64,000 nt of DNA, taken from Sindora glabra (taxonomy: Eukaryota; Streptophyta; Magnoliopsida; Fabales; Fabaceae). The notes under the pieces were generated by a model. It saw only the letters and a list, made by a program, of their open reading frames with translations, had not been told where the DNA came from and did not search any database. The DNA lies in the NCBI GenBank assembly GCA_020226215.1, contig CM035229.1:79191343-79255342 (forward strand), read 5' to 3'. Below are positions 13,175-25,664 of the stretch, piece after piece (the stretch's first letter is position 1; each line of letters opens with the position of its first letter). The position numbers and the translations under genes are program-made.

Positions 13175-13291
13175 TTAAACTTGTATTTGGCCAGTTTGAT
13201 CATTGAGATTTGCAACGATTCCTTCCCACAACTCCATTAGATCCTTTCTTACCCAAGACATGATTATTACAGGTCCTAAAGTAGAAGGCAC
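13175..13291 (-). pseudogene. SPPL1/SPPL3-type signal peptide peptidase-like, last exon
   Basis: The 39-codon terminal exon reads VPSTLGPVIIMSW, then RKDLMELWEG, and ends QIQV followed by TAA at 13,175-13,177. This is the cytosolic tail of plant SPPL1-type intramembrane aspartyl proteases. The acceptor AG precedes it directly at 13,292-13,293, and the phase fits the donor at 13,547. SPP-family enzymes are multi-pass ER/Golgi proteases that cut transmembrane segments of type II membrane proteins, using YD and GxGD aspartates with a PAL motif. This exon on its own looks undamaged. Confidence 0.8.
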
Positions 13292-13547
13292 CTACATCAG
13301 TCAATATAGGGAACTGTGTTGGTGAAACAGTCAATTTATGGAGCCCCCATAATACATGAAGCCACAAAGACACATGGATAGTATATGTAAATCATCCACC
13401 AAGATGCCCAGAAAGCAACAATTAAATCGGAAAGAATTTGCAGGTAGTGTAGTTATAATAGGTCTCCAAATAATGCATTCAAAAGTTACAGAAAATTATA
13501 GGGTACATATTCTAAAAATTTGTGGGAAAGTTGACAAGATAAGTTAC

Positions 13548-13743
13548 CAGATAAAGAAGTGCAGGTTGAGGTGATTCAGTGAAGATGCCAGCTGCCACAG
13601 CAGTTACCAGACCAATCGGGAGAGCATACCATTTCTTTGTGCCCCTTTGAGGAATTGTTGTCTCACGTTTATTGAAATCATTAATGGCTAGGTCAAACAA
13701 GTACCGTGATGATGAATAAAACATGAGTACTAAATGGGGTCTA
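13548..13743 (-). pseudogene. SPPL1/SPPL3-type pseudogene, penultimate exon with PAL motif
   Basis: The exon reads LVLMFYSSSRYLFDL, then KKWYALPIGLVTAVAAGI, then ESPQPALLYL. It ends at 13,548 before a GTAACT donor, and joins in phase 0 to the V of the last exon. The QPALLYL box is the conserved PAL motif of the presenilin/SPP superfamily, and the preceding hydrophobic stretch is its transmembrane helix. Compared with the family consensus ALPGYAIGLV, three residues (9 bp) are missing before IGLV. Upstream of about 13,743 the coding match stops, and transposon sequence begins at 13,875. The preceding part of the protein is found 19.2 kb away at 32,946-33,555 on the same strand. Confidence 0.78.
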
Positions 13744-13874
13744 TACACATGCTAGAGAGTAAATAAAATTATATTATAATCGGTTCACCGGAAAAGATGT
13801 AGGAAAATCAAAATGCCACCAATACAAGGGAAAGTCTTGCAAAAGTTAAGATATTTGTTTCTGATAGCTAGAAT

Positions 13875-14165
13875 TTTTGGGGTTGAATTTGTATAAGGGG
13901 GGATAAGAGTCTGATATATGTAGGATTCTTTTAACGTAGCAGAAGGAAAAATTGCAGAGAGATACTTATTTATAGGTTTACAATCTAATGTAAACATTAG
14001 AAAAAAAAATCCTCAACAGAATGCAGACTTATTTGCAACAATTAGTTAACTTATTGATCAAACAAATGATAAACTCAAGGAACTAAAAAATAATTAATAG
14101 ACCAAGTCAACAACGTGGGTTTTACAAGGTCTTTCACGTTGTCAACTTTTAATCACATGTCAACA
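13875..14165 (-). repeat. 3' LTR of the copia element
   Basis: This 291-bp copy aligns along its whole length with 18,274-18,596. On the minus strand it begins TGTTGACATGTGATTAAAAG. Its last bases read CCCCAAAA instead of the CCTAACA of the other LTR, so the terminal CA has mutated. The 32-bp length difference is mainly one indel: the ATGCTACATTATTTAATATT-like stretch of the 5' LTR is absent here. Confidence 0.88.
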
Positions 14166-14179
14166 CTTCCCCTTGATTC

Positions 14180-17100
14180 AAAGTTGCATACTCCTAACTG
14201 TGATTTGAGATAAATATACTTTTGAGCAGGAAGTAATTTTGTGAATATATCAGCCACTTGTTCTTCAGAGTTGCATTGCTTCAAGGTGATTAAACCATTA
14301 GCTACCAATTCTTTTATGAAATGAAATTAAATATCGATATGCTTAGTTCTCCCATGCTAAATGGGATTTTTAGCTATTGCAATGGTTGATCTATTATCAT
14401 AAAAAATTTATGTAACTTCTATTTGTTCTTGCCCCATATCAACTAGCAATCTCCTTAACCAAATAGCTTGACAAGCAGTAGATGCAACAACCACATATTC
14501 TTACTCTGTGGTGGACAGTGCTGTAATTCTCTACTTCTCTGAGCTCCACGTTACAGCACTAGAACTAAAATTAAAAACATTGCCTAAGGTGCTTTTCCCA
14601 TCATCCAATGAGCCTACCCAATCATTATTAATAAATCCATACAATTTAAAATTAGTGACATGAGAATACCAAATGCCATAATCAAGAGTACAACATAATG
14701 TAGAATTCTTTTCATAGCTCCATAATGTTGCTTTGAGGGACTATACATAAGTCTTGAAACAACACTAACCAAGAATGTAATGTTAGGTCTGGTGTGAGCT
14801 AAATAAATTACCCACCAACCAGACTTTGAAACCTACTTGCATTTGCCTTCTTAGTGCCATCTTCTAGTTGCAATTTCTCATTCAAATTCATGGGAGTAAT
14901 TGCCTTTTTCGCAATTTAACATATTGAAACATTTAAGTAGATTTTCTACATATTTCCTTGGTGAAACAAACACTCCATATTCTCCTTGTTTAACTTCCAA
15001 ACCAAGGAAATCATGCAGTAAACCTAAGTTAATCATCTCAAACATATTCATCATGCCTTTCTTAAATTCATCAATTAAAGAATGAGATGAATTCATATAA
15101 ATTATGTCATTAACATAAAGACAAACTAGCAGTAGGTCAGAATCACCTTGCCTCTTCAAATACAATGTTAGCTCACATTCATTTCTTTGAAAATTATTTT
15201 GTTGAAAGTAGTGATCAATCTATTATACCAGGCTTGAGAGCTTGCTTTAATTCATATAAGGCTTTCTTCAACATATAAACTTTATCTTCACAACCTTTAA
15301 CTACAAATCCTTTAAGTTATTCAACATAAACCTCTTTTTCCAATTCCTTATTTAAAAACGTAGATTTCACATCAAATTGATAAGTTAGTCATTTAAATTA
15401 TGTATCCAATGCAAAGACTATTCTCATAGTCTCAAACCTTGCAACTAGTGAAAATGTTTCTTCAAAATCAACTCTTTTTCTATTATGAATACCTTTTTAC
15501 AACTAAAGGAGCCTTGTGCTTTTAAATACTACCATCAGCATTATATTTTGTTTTAAAGATCCATTTTAGGCCAATTATGTTCTTGCCTTTTGGTAGATAT
15601 GTTGGTTCCCATGTTTCATCCCTCTGAATTGCCAAGATTTCTTCCTTTATTGCATTCTAACATTCCTCAGCTTTTGCAACTTCTTTATATGTTGTTAAAT
15701 CTACAACCACAAGAGCATAGGCACAAGATTCATAAATTTCTCTCAAGGACTTGAACTTCCTTTGAGGTGATTCATCCGATAACTCATTCATTAAAGATGA
15801 GCTGCTGCTTCTTGGTTCTATGCTTAGTAAGCTTGTTGGACTACTTCTCTAGACATTGTAGGAATTATGTTTATTGGTGTTGGGTCTGCTACTGCTTCCA
15901 ATGGGACTTTAAATTGCTATTCTTCATTGCTACTTCAATTCCAGCTAACATCTCCATTGAATATAACATTCCTACTAAAAATCACCTTGCTACTAGAAGG
16001 GTTATATAGGCTATATATGTTGGATTCAATGCAATAACCAATGAAAATGCATTTTGTAAACTTTTTATCTAACTTTTGAAGATTTTGAGAATTGACCAAA
16101 GCATAAGCTATACAACCAAACAATTTTAAGTGGCTTATTAAGGACTTTCTACCTTTCTAAGCTTCAAATGGTGTCTAGTTAAGTACTGCTTTTGTAAGGG
16201 AAAGGTTTAACAAGTACATTGCAATTACTACCATTTCTACCCAGAATTTATTTGGAAAGTCTCTCTCTCCCTTTCAACAAGCTTCTTGCTTTTTCAACAA
16301 CCATGTGGTTCTTCCTTTTTGCCATAATATTTTGCTTAGGTGTGTAGGGTGTTGTGAGCTCTCTATGAATGCCATGTTCTTCACAAAAATTATTGAATTC
16401 ATTAGACAAAAATTCTACAACTTTATCAATCCTTAAGGTCTTAATATAGCAACCACTTTGTTTCTCAACTATGGCCTTGAATTTTTTGAAGTAATCAAAA
16501 CCTTGTGACTTGAACTTGAGAAAGTAAACCCAATTCATGTGACTAAAATCATTAATGAAAACTAAGAAATAACGACTTCCTCCAAATGATTCAATGTGCA
16601 TAGGTCTACACAAATCTGCATGAACTAATTCAAAATAAATGGATACCTTTCTAGCTTTCCTAGTAGGGAAAGATTTTCTAGTTTGCTTTCCATATATGCA
16701 CCCTTCACATAAGTCTAGATACTTAGTCTTTGGTAATCCTTAAACCATCTCTTTATGACTTAACAACTTTAACTTTTTAATGTTAAGGTATCCATATCAT
16801 AAATGCCACAACTTGGAGCTATTTTGTTCATTAACAATTAGACTAAAATTTTTCACATTTGATGCTTCATATGGAAACATTTTGTTCTTGATAATTTAAA
16901 CTCCAACCATCTACTGCCCTATATTTTTATCTTTAATAACACATGCTTCATCATCAAATAAAACTAAATAACTACTAGCCATTAATTGATTAACAATTAG
17001 CAGATTGTGAGCAAGGTTAGGAATAAATTACACATTATGTAAAAGTTTTACCTTGCATTGGCTAGTTACGATTATCATGGTGCCCTTGCCTTCAACTTGG

Positions 17101-17284
17101 ATTTCTTTATTATCATTAAGTTTAACTTTCATCCAACTTCTTGAACAATATCTTGTGGCTTGTCATATGGTTGGAGTAACCATTATCTACAAACCACATA
17201 TCACTTACAACATCATTAGTATCATAATGAGCCACAAAAGGTTACTCATTTCTTTACTTTCTTTTGCTAGATCTACTTGCTTTT
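14180..17284 (-). pseudogene. copia pol: protease, integrase, RT, RNase H (broken)
   Basis: Pieces in the expected order on the minus strand. The protease core is WFVDNGYSNHMTS (about 17,160-17,215; the usual DSG is DNG). The integrase core at 16,248-16,613 shows DFSHMNWVYFL, FCEEHGIHRELTTPYTPKQN and AKRKN where the catalytic Glu is normally AERKN. The integrase C-terminal part lies at 15,935-16,123 (FGCIAYA, KCIFIGYC). The RT at about 14,880-15,660 has LKWIFKTKYNADGS and LYVNDIIYM, where the catalytic YVDD has become YVND. The RNase H is at 14,200-14,850 (DWVGSLDDGKSTLG, KHIDI, EEQVADIFTK). Several in-frame stops separate the pieces, so no polyprotein can be made. Confidence 0.85.
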
Positions 17285-18130
17285 CTTTAGCCCAATAATC
17301 TGCTTTCATGTGCCCATATTTCTTGCAATTGTGGCACTGAATATTACCTTTATAACTTTTTTGTTCATTGGAAGAATGCCTCTGATATAAATTTCTTCAT
17401 CTACTTCTGCCACGACTCCTTCTTCTAAATTTACCTCTACCTTGTCCTCTACTAGTCCTTTTATTTGCTTCCTTTAATTAAGATGTCTCCCCTTTCAGTT
17501 GAAATTCCTTTTCTTTATTTTTCTTTACTAACTCATTGATCCTTGCTTCATATGCTTGCAAGGACCCCATTAACTTATCGAGTGTAAGGCTTGACAAGTC
17601 TTTTGATTCTTCAATTGCAGCCACTACATGATTAAACTTAGGATTTAAACTTCTTAACACTTTTGCAATAACAATTTGATTAGTAATTTGATCTCCATAT
17701 GCCCTTATCTGATTTATGATTACCATTACCCTTGATAAAAGATCCTACATGGATTTATTACCTCTCATGTGCAAGGTTTCAAACTTATGCCTTAGAGTTT
17801 GAAGTTTTACTATAATCACCTTGGAAGAGCTTTAAAACTCACTTTGAAAGATAGCCTATGCCTGCTTGGATGTGGTTGCTACTGTAATCCTTGAAAAAAT
17901 AGTCTTATGCATTACTTATTGGATGAAAAATAATGCCTTTGAATCTTTCCTCTTATTTTTCTTAACCTATTCTCCTTATTTGGATCAACATATCCATTTT
18001 CCACCAAGTCCCACAAATCTTGAGACTTAAATAAGGTCTTCATTTTTATGCTCCAAAATTCATAGTAGTATTCTTTGAAGACAGGTATAGAGGGTTAAGA
18101 AACACTCACTATGTTGCCATTAGTTGCCAT
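17285..18130 (-). pseudogene. copia gag (broken)
   Basis: Gag starts with MATNGNIVSVS at 18,130 and shows FWSIKMKTLFKSQDLWDLVE, the usual copia gag N-terminal region. The UBN2 gag domain follows at 17,478-17,726 (QIRAYGDQITNQIVIAKVLR, VAAIEESKDLSSLTLDKLMG). The zinc knuckle at about 17,290-17,340 reads CHNCKKYGHMKADY, so the last ligand of CX2CX4HX4C is Tyr instead of Cys. Stops occur after residue 11 and again between the two parts. Confidence 0.83.
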
Positions 18131-18273
18131 AGGTCACATGCATTTTCTATGATCAAACACATTTTTCACACACTCATGTTGTTATCTAACACAGTTTTTA
18201 CACGTCCATGTTGTTGTTGAACACAGCCTTTGCACGGCCTTCCTTGGTCAAGCCAAGCTTTGAGGGTTGAAAA

Positions 18274-18596
18274 TGTTAGGAATGAGTCTGTATAAGAGGG
18301 GATAAGAGTCTAATATATATAGGACTCCTTTAATAGCAAAAGGAAAAAATTGTAGAGGAAAATATGCTACATTATTTAATATTAACAATAGGAAGAGATG
18401 CTTATTTATAGGCTTACAATCTAACGTAGACATAAAAAAAATCTCAACAAAATGCAAATTTATCTATAATAACTAGATAATTTATTAATTAAACAAATAA
18501 AAAACTTAAGGAAATAAAAAATAAGTAATAGACCAAGTCAGCAACATGGGTTTTACAAAGTCTTCCATGTTAGCAACTTTTAATCACATATCAACA
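18274..18596 (-). repeat. 5' LTR of the copia element
   Basis: This 323-bp LTR has correct minus-strand termini, TGTTGATATG and CCTAACA. It is flanked outside by AGAAT. The divergence from the partner LTR, with many transitions and indels visible by eye, indicates an old insertion. Confidence 0.88.
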
Positions 18597-18614
18597 AGAA
18601 TGAGCTAAGGAATT

Positions 18615-18960
18615 CATTACAAGAGTGATTGTTATTTGGGGAATTTTTCCCATGAATTTCCCATGGTTTCCAACACTTTTTCCCATTTCTTATAGATTTG
18701 CCATGGATTACGAATCCCTGGGAATCAGATGTGTGGGAAATGCCTTCCCACAACATTTTCCCTTGGCTCTTTGGCATAGTTTTCATGTGAATTTCCCCAT
18801 GAGACTTTCACACGAATTTCATATGGAGTTACCCACAGGTTTTTTCCTGTGGATTTGTATTTAAATTTTTAGCGATTTTTCCCATAGCCATGAATATAAT
18901 TTTAAAAAAATATCATATGTATATATAATTTTCATCTGTGGGTAATTCGCGAGAAATTCA
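18615..18960. repeat. CACTA subterminal repeats, gene-downstream end
   Basis: Multiple copies of TTTCCCATG / CATGGGAAA-like words in both orientations, for example AATTTTTCCCATGAATTTCC at 18,641, TTTCCCCATG at 18,793 and GATTTTTCCCATAGCC at 18,873. Such clusters bind the element's own DNA-binding protein in En/Spm. The composition is distinctly less AT-rich than the sequence next to it. Confidence 0.6.
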
Positions 18961-21000
18961 TAGGAAGGTATATATTTCGTGATTATTACTGGGTAGAAAT
19001 GTTATAGATTCAGAAGGAAGGTGAGTTATGAAGGGCTCATTTTCTTATGGTTTTAACTATGTGAAAGCTGCAGGAAATTGATATTTTGTCGAAAAAATAA
19101 GAAGTTGGTAAATTCAAAATTCATAGGTTATTCGTGTGATGAAAAGCCTAATATTCCAAATTTAAATTTCATTAACAAATCTAATAATATTCAAATCTAA
19201 ATAATAATAGATCCTACATTAAGTTAATATCAAAACATTCATACAAATATAATATTATTAAAATGAAACTACTACTAAATGTCTTCTTCTGAATCATCAT
19301 CCATATTATGGTGATACTAAATACCATGTTGCTGGTGTCCTCCTTACTGTTGTGTAAGATTGTTGGAACCATGAAAAGGTGGTAGAGGTATAGGAATAAG
19401 TAAGGTTAATCCGGTGCGATCATATAGAAACTTTAGTACCAACTCGTATTGGCTTAATTAACTTTGCCACTTAACTTTCAATGTAGCAACTCTATTTTCC
19501 ATTTCTTGCTGAACTTTATTTTCCACTTCTTGTTGAACTCTATTTTCCATTTCTTGTTGCCATAGTGGTTGTGAACTTGAGGATTGCCTATTGCTACTTT
19601 CACCATGTTTAACTTCATATGCTTATGATCTAAGCTCATAAATTCTGCTCTTATTACTCCCTCCAACAATGTTTATCCAATCAGATAATTTAAATGTTAG
19701 ATTGACTTGTGAATTAGCAAGTTGAGATTCAGTCCTCATTTTTTGAAATAATCCTTTAATGTCAAATAATTTAAAATGTTAAATATTATCTTATATGTCA
19801 ATTATTTAAACAACAAACAAAGAAGTAAATGGTTATATGATATATCTTACATAAGTTTGTTTACTTCTTTCATTAACCCAAGAAGTATCTTTTTTTTGGT
19901 GGATACAAGTAAATAACTCAAGTTAAGTAGGAGGCCTCCTGAGCTCTCTTTTCTAAATACAAAAACATTATCAATTAACAACACATATTAATATGCTTTC
20001 AGATATCAACACATTAAATGCTTTGAAAATGGTAATCATCTTACCAATCACCTTTTATGTTCAATAATTAGAATTGAACCTCTAGTATGAAGTGATACCC
20101 CACTACCACTAGCTGAATTTGTTTTATTTTGGGTAAATTCTTTTTGAAAGCCTTCATTATCCCAATAATCTACCATTGTCTTCCAAGATGCCTTAGATAC
20201 CTAGGGTGGTTTTATGCCAAATTTTCTTAATCTCTTATTATATTTTTGAAGCGATTAGCCCCTTTATGCATGAAGTTTTTCTTCATTATCGCTTCATATT
20301 AGAGATCCCACCTGAACTTTTCTTATAAAACACATAAAAATAGTAGTGTATAAACTAATATGGTTATCTCAAGAAGCAAAACAAGATAAAATAACATATA
20401 GGAGAGAACCAAGGGTGATACGTTTAATTTTTCACTGAAGATATTTGCATATTTTTAGATTCAATTTCTCTTCAAATTCAGAATAGGAAAACCTTTCTTG
20501 ACAATGTTATTGGAGATAGTCAAGTTTATTTATCATTTGTAAACTACCATAATAATCTAGAACCTAACAACCTATAATTACTCAAATGAGCACCACATAA
20601 AAAGCCACTTTATGTTCAATGTCAGTATTCTTTTATCTATTTTTAGCCTACTTATATTACATAGTATATTGACAGCACCCACTTCATAATTGTTATTCTC
20701 TGCAATAAATTAATAAATCACTTTCACAAAACTGACATAAGAAAAATATTCCAAAATTTCAAACATGAGAAAATGTTTCATTTGTCCTAATGAGAGTAGT
20801 TCATTTGTCAAACGAGTCCTCTGTGTTCTAAAACAAACTAACACAAGAAAAATATCCTAGAATTTCTAATATGTTGACTTTCAAAGGCATTATTTTCATT
20901 TTGTCCACATTCATGAAGTTGGCATGTTTTCTTGTCTAGCTATAATCTTTTCTTAATTCACACTTTTGGATATGCAATAGTAGTTTTATTTCTCTAAAAT

Positions 21001-21912
21001 GGATATGGATATGCCATTGCAATATTGGGTGGGTTATTAGGAGAAGCAAGGAAGACTTTCCTAAAGAACTTATCTTCCATATCAACTATCTTGGTGCTGA
21101 TCAACCCACATTCACCTTTAACTTCTCTAAAGGTAATATTATACAATTTTTCATGTATGTATTTTTTTAAGAGGCTAAACACTTTAATTATCAATTACTT
21201 GTTCTATAATATATGATTTTGATTTCTTCATTTTGATCTCCTTGTAAAATAGATAATTTAACACTCAAACACTTGACATTCCAAAAAAATTATTCTTTTT
21301 AGAAACACTCCAAAATTACTTCCTCTCTCACAAGGGTAGGTTCTAAATTTTCATATAGAATCTGCCTCTATAGGAAAGAGTAACAATGATTTCCTATGTC
21401 ACTTTATTACAAGCATGATTATGTAATCTACTTTGCCTCTTTTGATGTAACTTCACACTATTATATCTTGATATATTACATTCTATCTATATGCAGGTTC
21501 TAATCAAATTATTGCTCAATACTACCAATTAATGAGGTAATACAACTAAGAACTAATGCTTTTTATTTTTTTAGGACATTTTTTATATGAAAATTTTATT
21601 TCTTTATACATAAATGAAACTGTATATATGTATTTACATATTGCAAGTGCAAAAATGATACATAAAGTGGTAGTATTAGAAAAAAACTACTTTTTCTTTA
21701 AAAATGAAGTTATCTTACATTAAACTCCTTATATTTAACATTCAATTTATTTTTTACCATTTTAATATTTTGTAATTAATTTCTACTATGTATTCCAACA
21801 AAAGAATTTGAACCAAAATTTCAAACCCACTTCAAATTAACCTTCTTAAATCTAGCATATCCGTATCCACCAAGTATTCTTTGCTTCTCCAAATAACAAG
21901 CAATGGCATACA
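21001..21912. repeat. inverted-repeat-bounded insert in the CACTA element
   Basis: TATGCCATTGC with TTATTAGGAGAAGCAAGGAA (21,010-21,054) recurs inverted at 21,871-21,910 as TATGCCATTGC with TTATTTGGAGAAGCAAAGAA. A 13-bp piece (AATATTGGGTGGG) is present only in the left arm. The enclosed roughly 0.8 kb has no recognisable coding domain. It could be a MITE or a foldback inserted in the transposon. Confidence 0.45.
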
Positions 21913-22358
21913 GGCATGATAAATGGATATGGATATATGCTTGAGATTTACTTTTGAATTTAGTTAATTAATAGTATTTTTCATTTAAGAGTTATCATAA
22001 TATTTATTTTCTTTTTTAATTTCTCTAATAATAGTAGTTTTATTTCTCATTTTTATCTATAGAGAAATAAATTAAAATTAATTATTTATATAATTTAATT
22101 TTATACTTCTTTAATTTTTTTTATTATTGATTTATATTAACACGCTACTCCATATTATCCATCATTAGAAAATTTTCCAACACCATATATGCTTAAGGAA
22201 TTAGTAGCAGCTTTTCCTTTTCAACATCAACTCCAAAAGCACTAAACTTTCCCACCTACCTATTACCAGAGCCAATGTAATTCTTGGGCACAAATGGCTA
22301 AGATAATATGACTTGTTAATAGAGATTATAGGTTTGCAGTTGCTTGTATGTGTAAATA

Positions 22359-22368
<10 letters not shown>

Positions 22369-22430
<62 letters not shown>
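22369..22430. repeat. (AT)n microsatellite, ~60 bp
   Basis: Uninterrupted AT dinucleotides from about 22,371 to 22,430, preceded by an imperfect ATATATACAT stretch. Confidence 0.97.
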
Positions 22431-22433
<3 letters not shown>

Positions 22434-25400
22434 ATTCAGAGTTGTGAAGCTTTTATTTGTCTTACGAATAGTGGGAATGATAGTCATGCTAGTGTTCTGT
22501 GTAGGGCCTTTGAGTATATTCTATGAAGGTGGTTATTTTTAGAATTAAGGATGTTAGATCTTTGTTTAGGTCACTTTTGGAGGCTATATTGTACAATATG
22601 TTGAGTGCATGGTGAGTTGGTTCTCTGATATGTGATTTGAAGCTAGGTTTTAGAACTTAGAAGTGCTGTTTAGGTTGTATATTTAAACTAATGATAGAGC
22701 ATAGAAATTGTGCAATCCCATTGTAGGGGAAAGAAAGAAAGATATTAGTTATATAATAAATAAGGTTGTTCCTTGTTGTTAAGTACTTGGATTATTATTA
22801 TTATTTTGGCATTCCTAATATACTCTGGTGAGGATTATCCACTATTAAAGGTTGAAACCTTCGCTAATGATTAGAGCATACTTGCCTGGTTACACTGACC
22901 CATCCTTTGATATTTTGAGTGGAGACAAGTCATTGAACTCTTGATTTGGTTCTGGAATAAAATGAGAGATTTTGTATATTATTAAAGTAGAAGTATATTA
23001 GTACACTATTAAATTTGATTGCATATTAATTTTACCTTCCTTTTTAGTCAAATTTTGCATGTTATGTAATGACATATCAATAATCACATTGAATGGTGCA
23101 TGGTATACTATTGTATTAATAGTATATCATACATCTTCTCAATAAATAATACTTGTTTAATGACTTAAACTTTTGGTGAGTATTAGTACATTGAGTGGGT
23201 GTAAATGCAAAGTTATATGAATCTTGACCTAACAATTTGGGGTTAGAAATTTTGAAAGGCCAAAGAATCTATATAAGAATTTCAATTTTTTTAATATAAT
23301 TTCATAATATTAATATATAATTTTCAAAATTTTGGAAGGGGTAAGGCCACTATTTTTCTTACAAGCCCTACCACCTGTTAAGGGCATATTTGTTTAAATA
23401 GAAAAAATTCTTTTGTACAAATAATTTTATGTAATTATGTTGATAGTTATCTATGATAGCATAAATAATTTTCTTCAAAGATGCATTGTGAAAATATTTA
23501 CTATTTAAAAAAAAGATTTATGACTAATATGATAGCATACTATATTTTGTTAATACAATATACATAAATAGCATAAAACTATTTTAATTTTGATTATATA
23601 AAAAATTAATTTTTTAATTAAAAATATCATTCTAACGCTACCCTATATCTACTTCTATCAACTCTTGTTTAATTTCTTAATATTTACTTTATTATTTTGT
23701 TAAAAAATTACTATTTTTAATTTTTTAGATTATTAACTTTTTTGGTTTACTATCCTAGTCAGAGTAATTCATTTGTCAAACCATTCATCTGTGTTCCAAA
23801 ACACAATACATGAACATTACCCAATACTTAGAAACTTGATATATCTTTGACTCTTTTTATGACATCAACTGGTATATTTGTTTTCCACAGTTTTGAATCT
23901 CTGCCATTATCATGAATATACCTTTTAAAGATACATGCATGCGAGAAGAAGCTTGTGTAATATTTTAATTAGTCAAATTTGTTATGTTTTCCTTTCTTGC
24001 ATGCATGAAGTTTCTAATCCTGGGAAATTATGTTTCTCGTTCTCAATTTATTTTTTTCATAAAATCTACTCGAATACTTAAAATTGATTAATGGACTTAA
24101 GTCAGGTTAATTGCAAGAAACCCAATTAATCACAGGGTTTAGTCTTGTGTTATTTTAAAAATTCATGTCGAATTCAATAATTTAAGTTGTATACATTTTA
24201 ATTTTTTTTTTGCTATTTTTATATCTTTATTTAAATTTGTTTCTTTCTATTTTTAATTTAGAAATATATTCTTATGTAAAATTTATACTATTTGTAATTA
24301 AATTTACTACTTCCAATCCAATATGCATTATTCTGAATGTTTTTATAGTATTCTTATTTTCTATCCTTTTTTTTAACTATATTCCCTTTTTTTAAACAAA
24401 TTTATAAGTCTTAAGTTACCTTTTATTCTAATATTTCAAAACAGCTGAACATTCAAATCATCTTGGACCTCTCCATTCAAAGCTTGAAAAAAAATAACTC
24501 CATACTTGTTGTAGATAAGGTAACCAGTGAAATAAGTTATTTAAGCGTATAATAATAGTGAACTTATACGTTATTTAAGCAAATAATTAACCATATAATT
24601 ATTTTATATTTCATAATTTTTTTTCATACACTTACAACTAAATAAATAATGTGATTAAATGTATATGAGTAGGGGATCACATCTTTGGTTCACGACTATG
24701 GTATTCCACAGTTTTTACCTTTTAATATTTCAATTACAAATTTGAATCATATAACTCATACTTGTTTTTCACAGTTTTACGCTGTACAATTATTTCAGAA
24801 AAGGTCATTTTTATATTAAATAGAGAAATATGCATGTGTATGTTTCATTGAAATCATACCAAGATACTTATTACTATTCACAATTTAATACCAAAATAAA
24901 GGAGAAAGCCTAAGATAAATAACATCACTAAAGAGGACATATATACCTTGAACATACCCTGCCATATTTCTTTTCTATTTTTGTCAATCCTCGACCATTT
25001 CATCCAGGCTTCTTCAAATTTACTTTCAATAATAGCCCATATTTGATGGGTAACTTTAGTTAGTAGCTTAAATCTATGCACAAAAAGAATCATAAAAGAA
25101 AAGATTCATTCAAATATAATAATTAATTAAATATTAAAAATTAACTAGCATTGAAGTTATATTTGGTTATACTCAAGTGTGTCCATCAGGTTCTATCCAT
25201 TTGTGTGTATTTACTTGGTTAGTGGATGTTGGACTAGGTGTAGATGAAGTTAATTGTAATGTGTTTAAACTAGATGTTGAAAAATGCTGCAGGTTAGGAT
25301 AGTTTAGTGGTATAGGGAGCTAGCCAAATTGTGGTAAAAAGGGCTGCCTAGGTGGTGGCACACATGGATGGCTAGGTTCGTGTATTGAAAGCTAGTCTTG

Positions 25401-25664
25401 TGAGGGTCGGTTAGATATTTCAAGTTTTGGAATAGATGGGAGAAGCCTATTTTCTATTGTTCCTCGTCGTCATAAATGATTCATTCTAGCATAACCTTTA
25501 CTGTATCTTCTTGTCATTTGAATAGTAGGAAAAATTTAATTCTAAATATAATATAGTTTCTAAGATAAACATTGGTCATCTCACAGCATAAGTTAACAGA
25601 ACTGAATAATTTAGCACATTTCACTTTCAAAATCAGCCCATTTTTCTATTTCACTTTATACTTT

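Larger units (their letters stand above)
13875..18596 (-). mobile_element. Ty1/copia LTR retrotransposon with both LTRs
   Basis: A structurally complete 4.72-kb element on the minus strand. The 5-bp duplication AGAAT flanks it (13,870-13,874 and 18,597-18,601). The LTRs are 18,274-18,596 (5' LTR) and 13,875-14,165 (3' LTR). A purine tract (minus strand AATCAAGGGGAAG, 14,166-14,178) abuts the 3' LTR. Inside are gag, protease, integrase, RT and RNase H in copia order, all broken by stops. It was inserted about 13 bp from the end of the CACTA element, inside the interrupted SPPL pseudogene. Confidence 0.9.
20797..23850. repeat. dispersed direct repeat within the CACTA element
   Basis: The stretch GAGTAGTTCATTTGTCAAAC (20,803) through CTGTGTTCTAAAACA recurs as GAGTAATTCATTTGTCAAAC (23,762) through CTGTGTTCCAAAACA, about 2.96 kb apart in the same orientation, with roughly 85-90 percent identity over 45 bp. 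The interval between holds the inverted repeat at 21,001-21,912 and a long (AT)n tract. Confidence 0.5.
19275..25560 (-). pseudogene. CACTA second gene, Transposase_24 (PF03004-type) protein
   Basis: Read on the minus strand, a proline-rich N-terminal region (25,170-25,550; PPPRQPFLPQFG and KWIEPDG) is followed by AIIESKFEEAWMKWSRI with EIWQGMFK at about 24,930-25,040. Further exon-like blocks follow after long gaps: WKTMVDYWDNEGFQKEFTQN at about 20,090-20,210, ELFTCIHQKKDTSWVNERSK at about 19,860-19,930, and a C-terminal WINIVGGSNKSRIYELRS with a Q/E-rich coiled segment (QQEMENRVQQEVENKVQQEM) at 19,470-19,690. The protein ends MDDDSEEDI plus stop at 19,275-19,277. These are the hallmarks of the plant Ptta/En/Spm Transposase_24 family, the accessory DNA-binding partner of TNP2. 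Intron boundaries were not resolved, and in-frame stops are present. Confidence 0.72.

Noticed and set aside
18580..18864. Overlapping open frames on both strands near 18.6-18.9 kb
   Set aside because: They run through CACTA subterminal repeats, which are stop-poor. No domain is visible.
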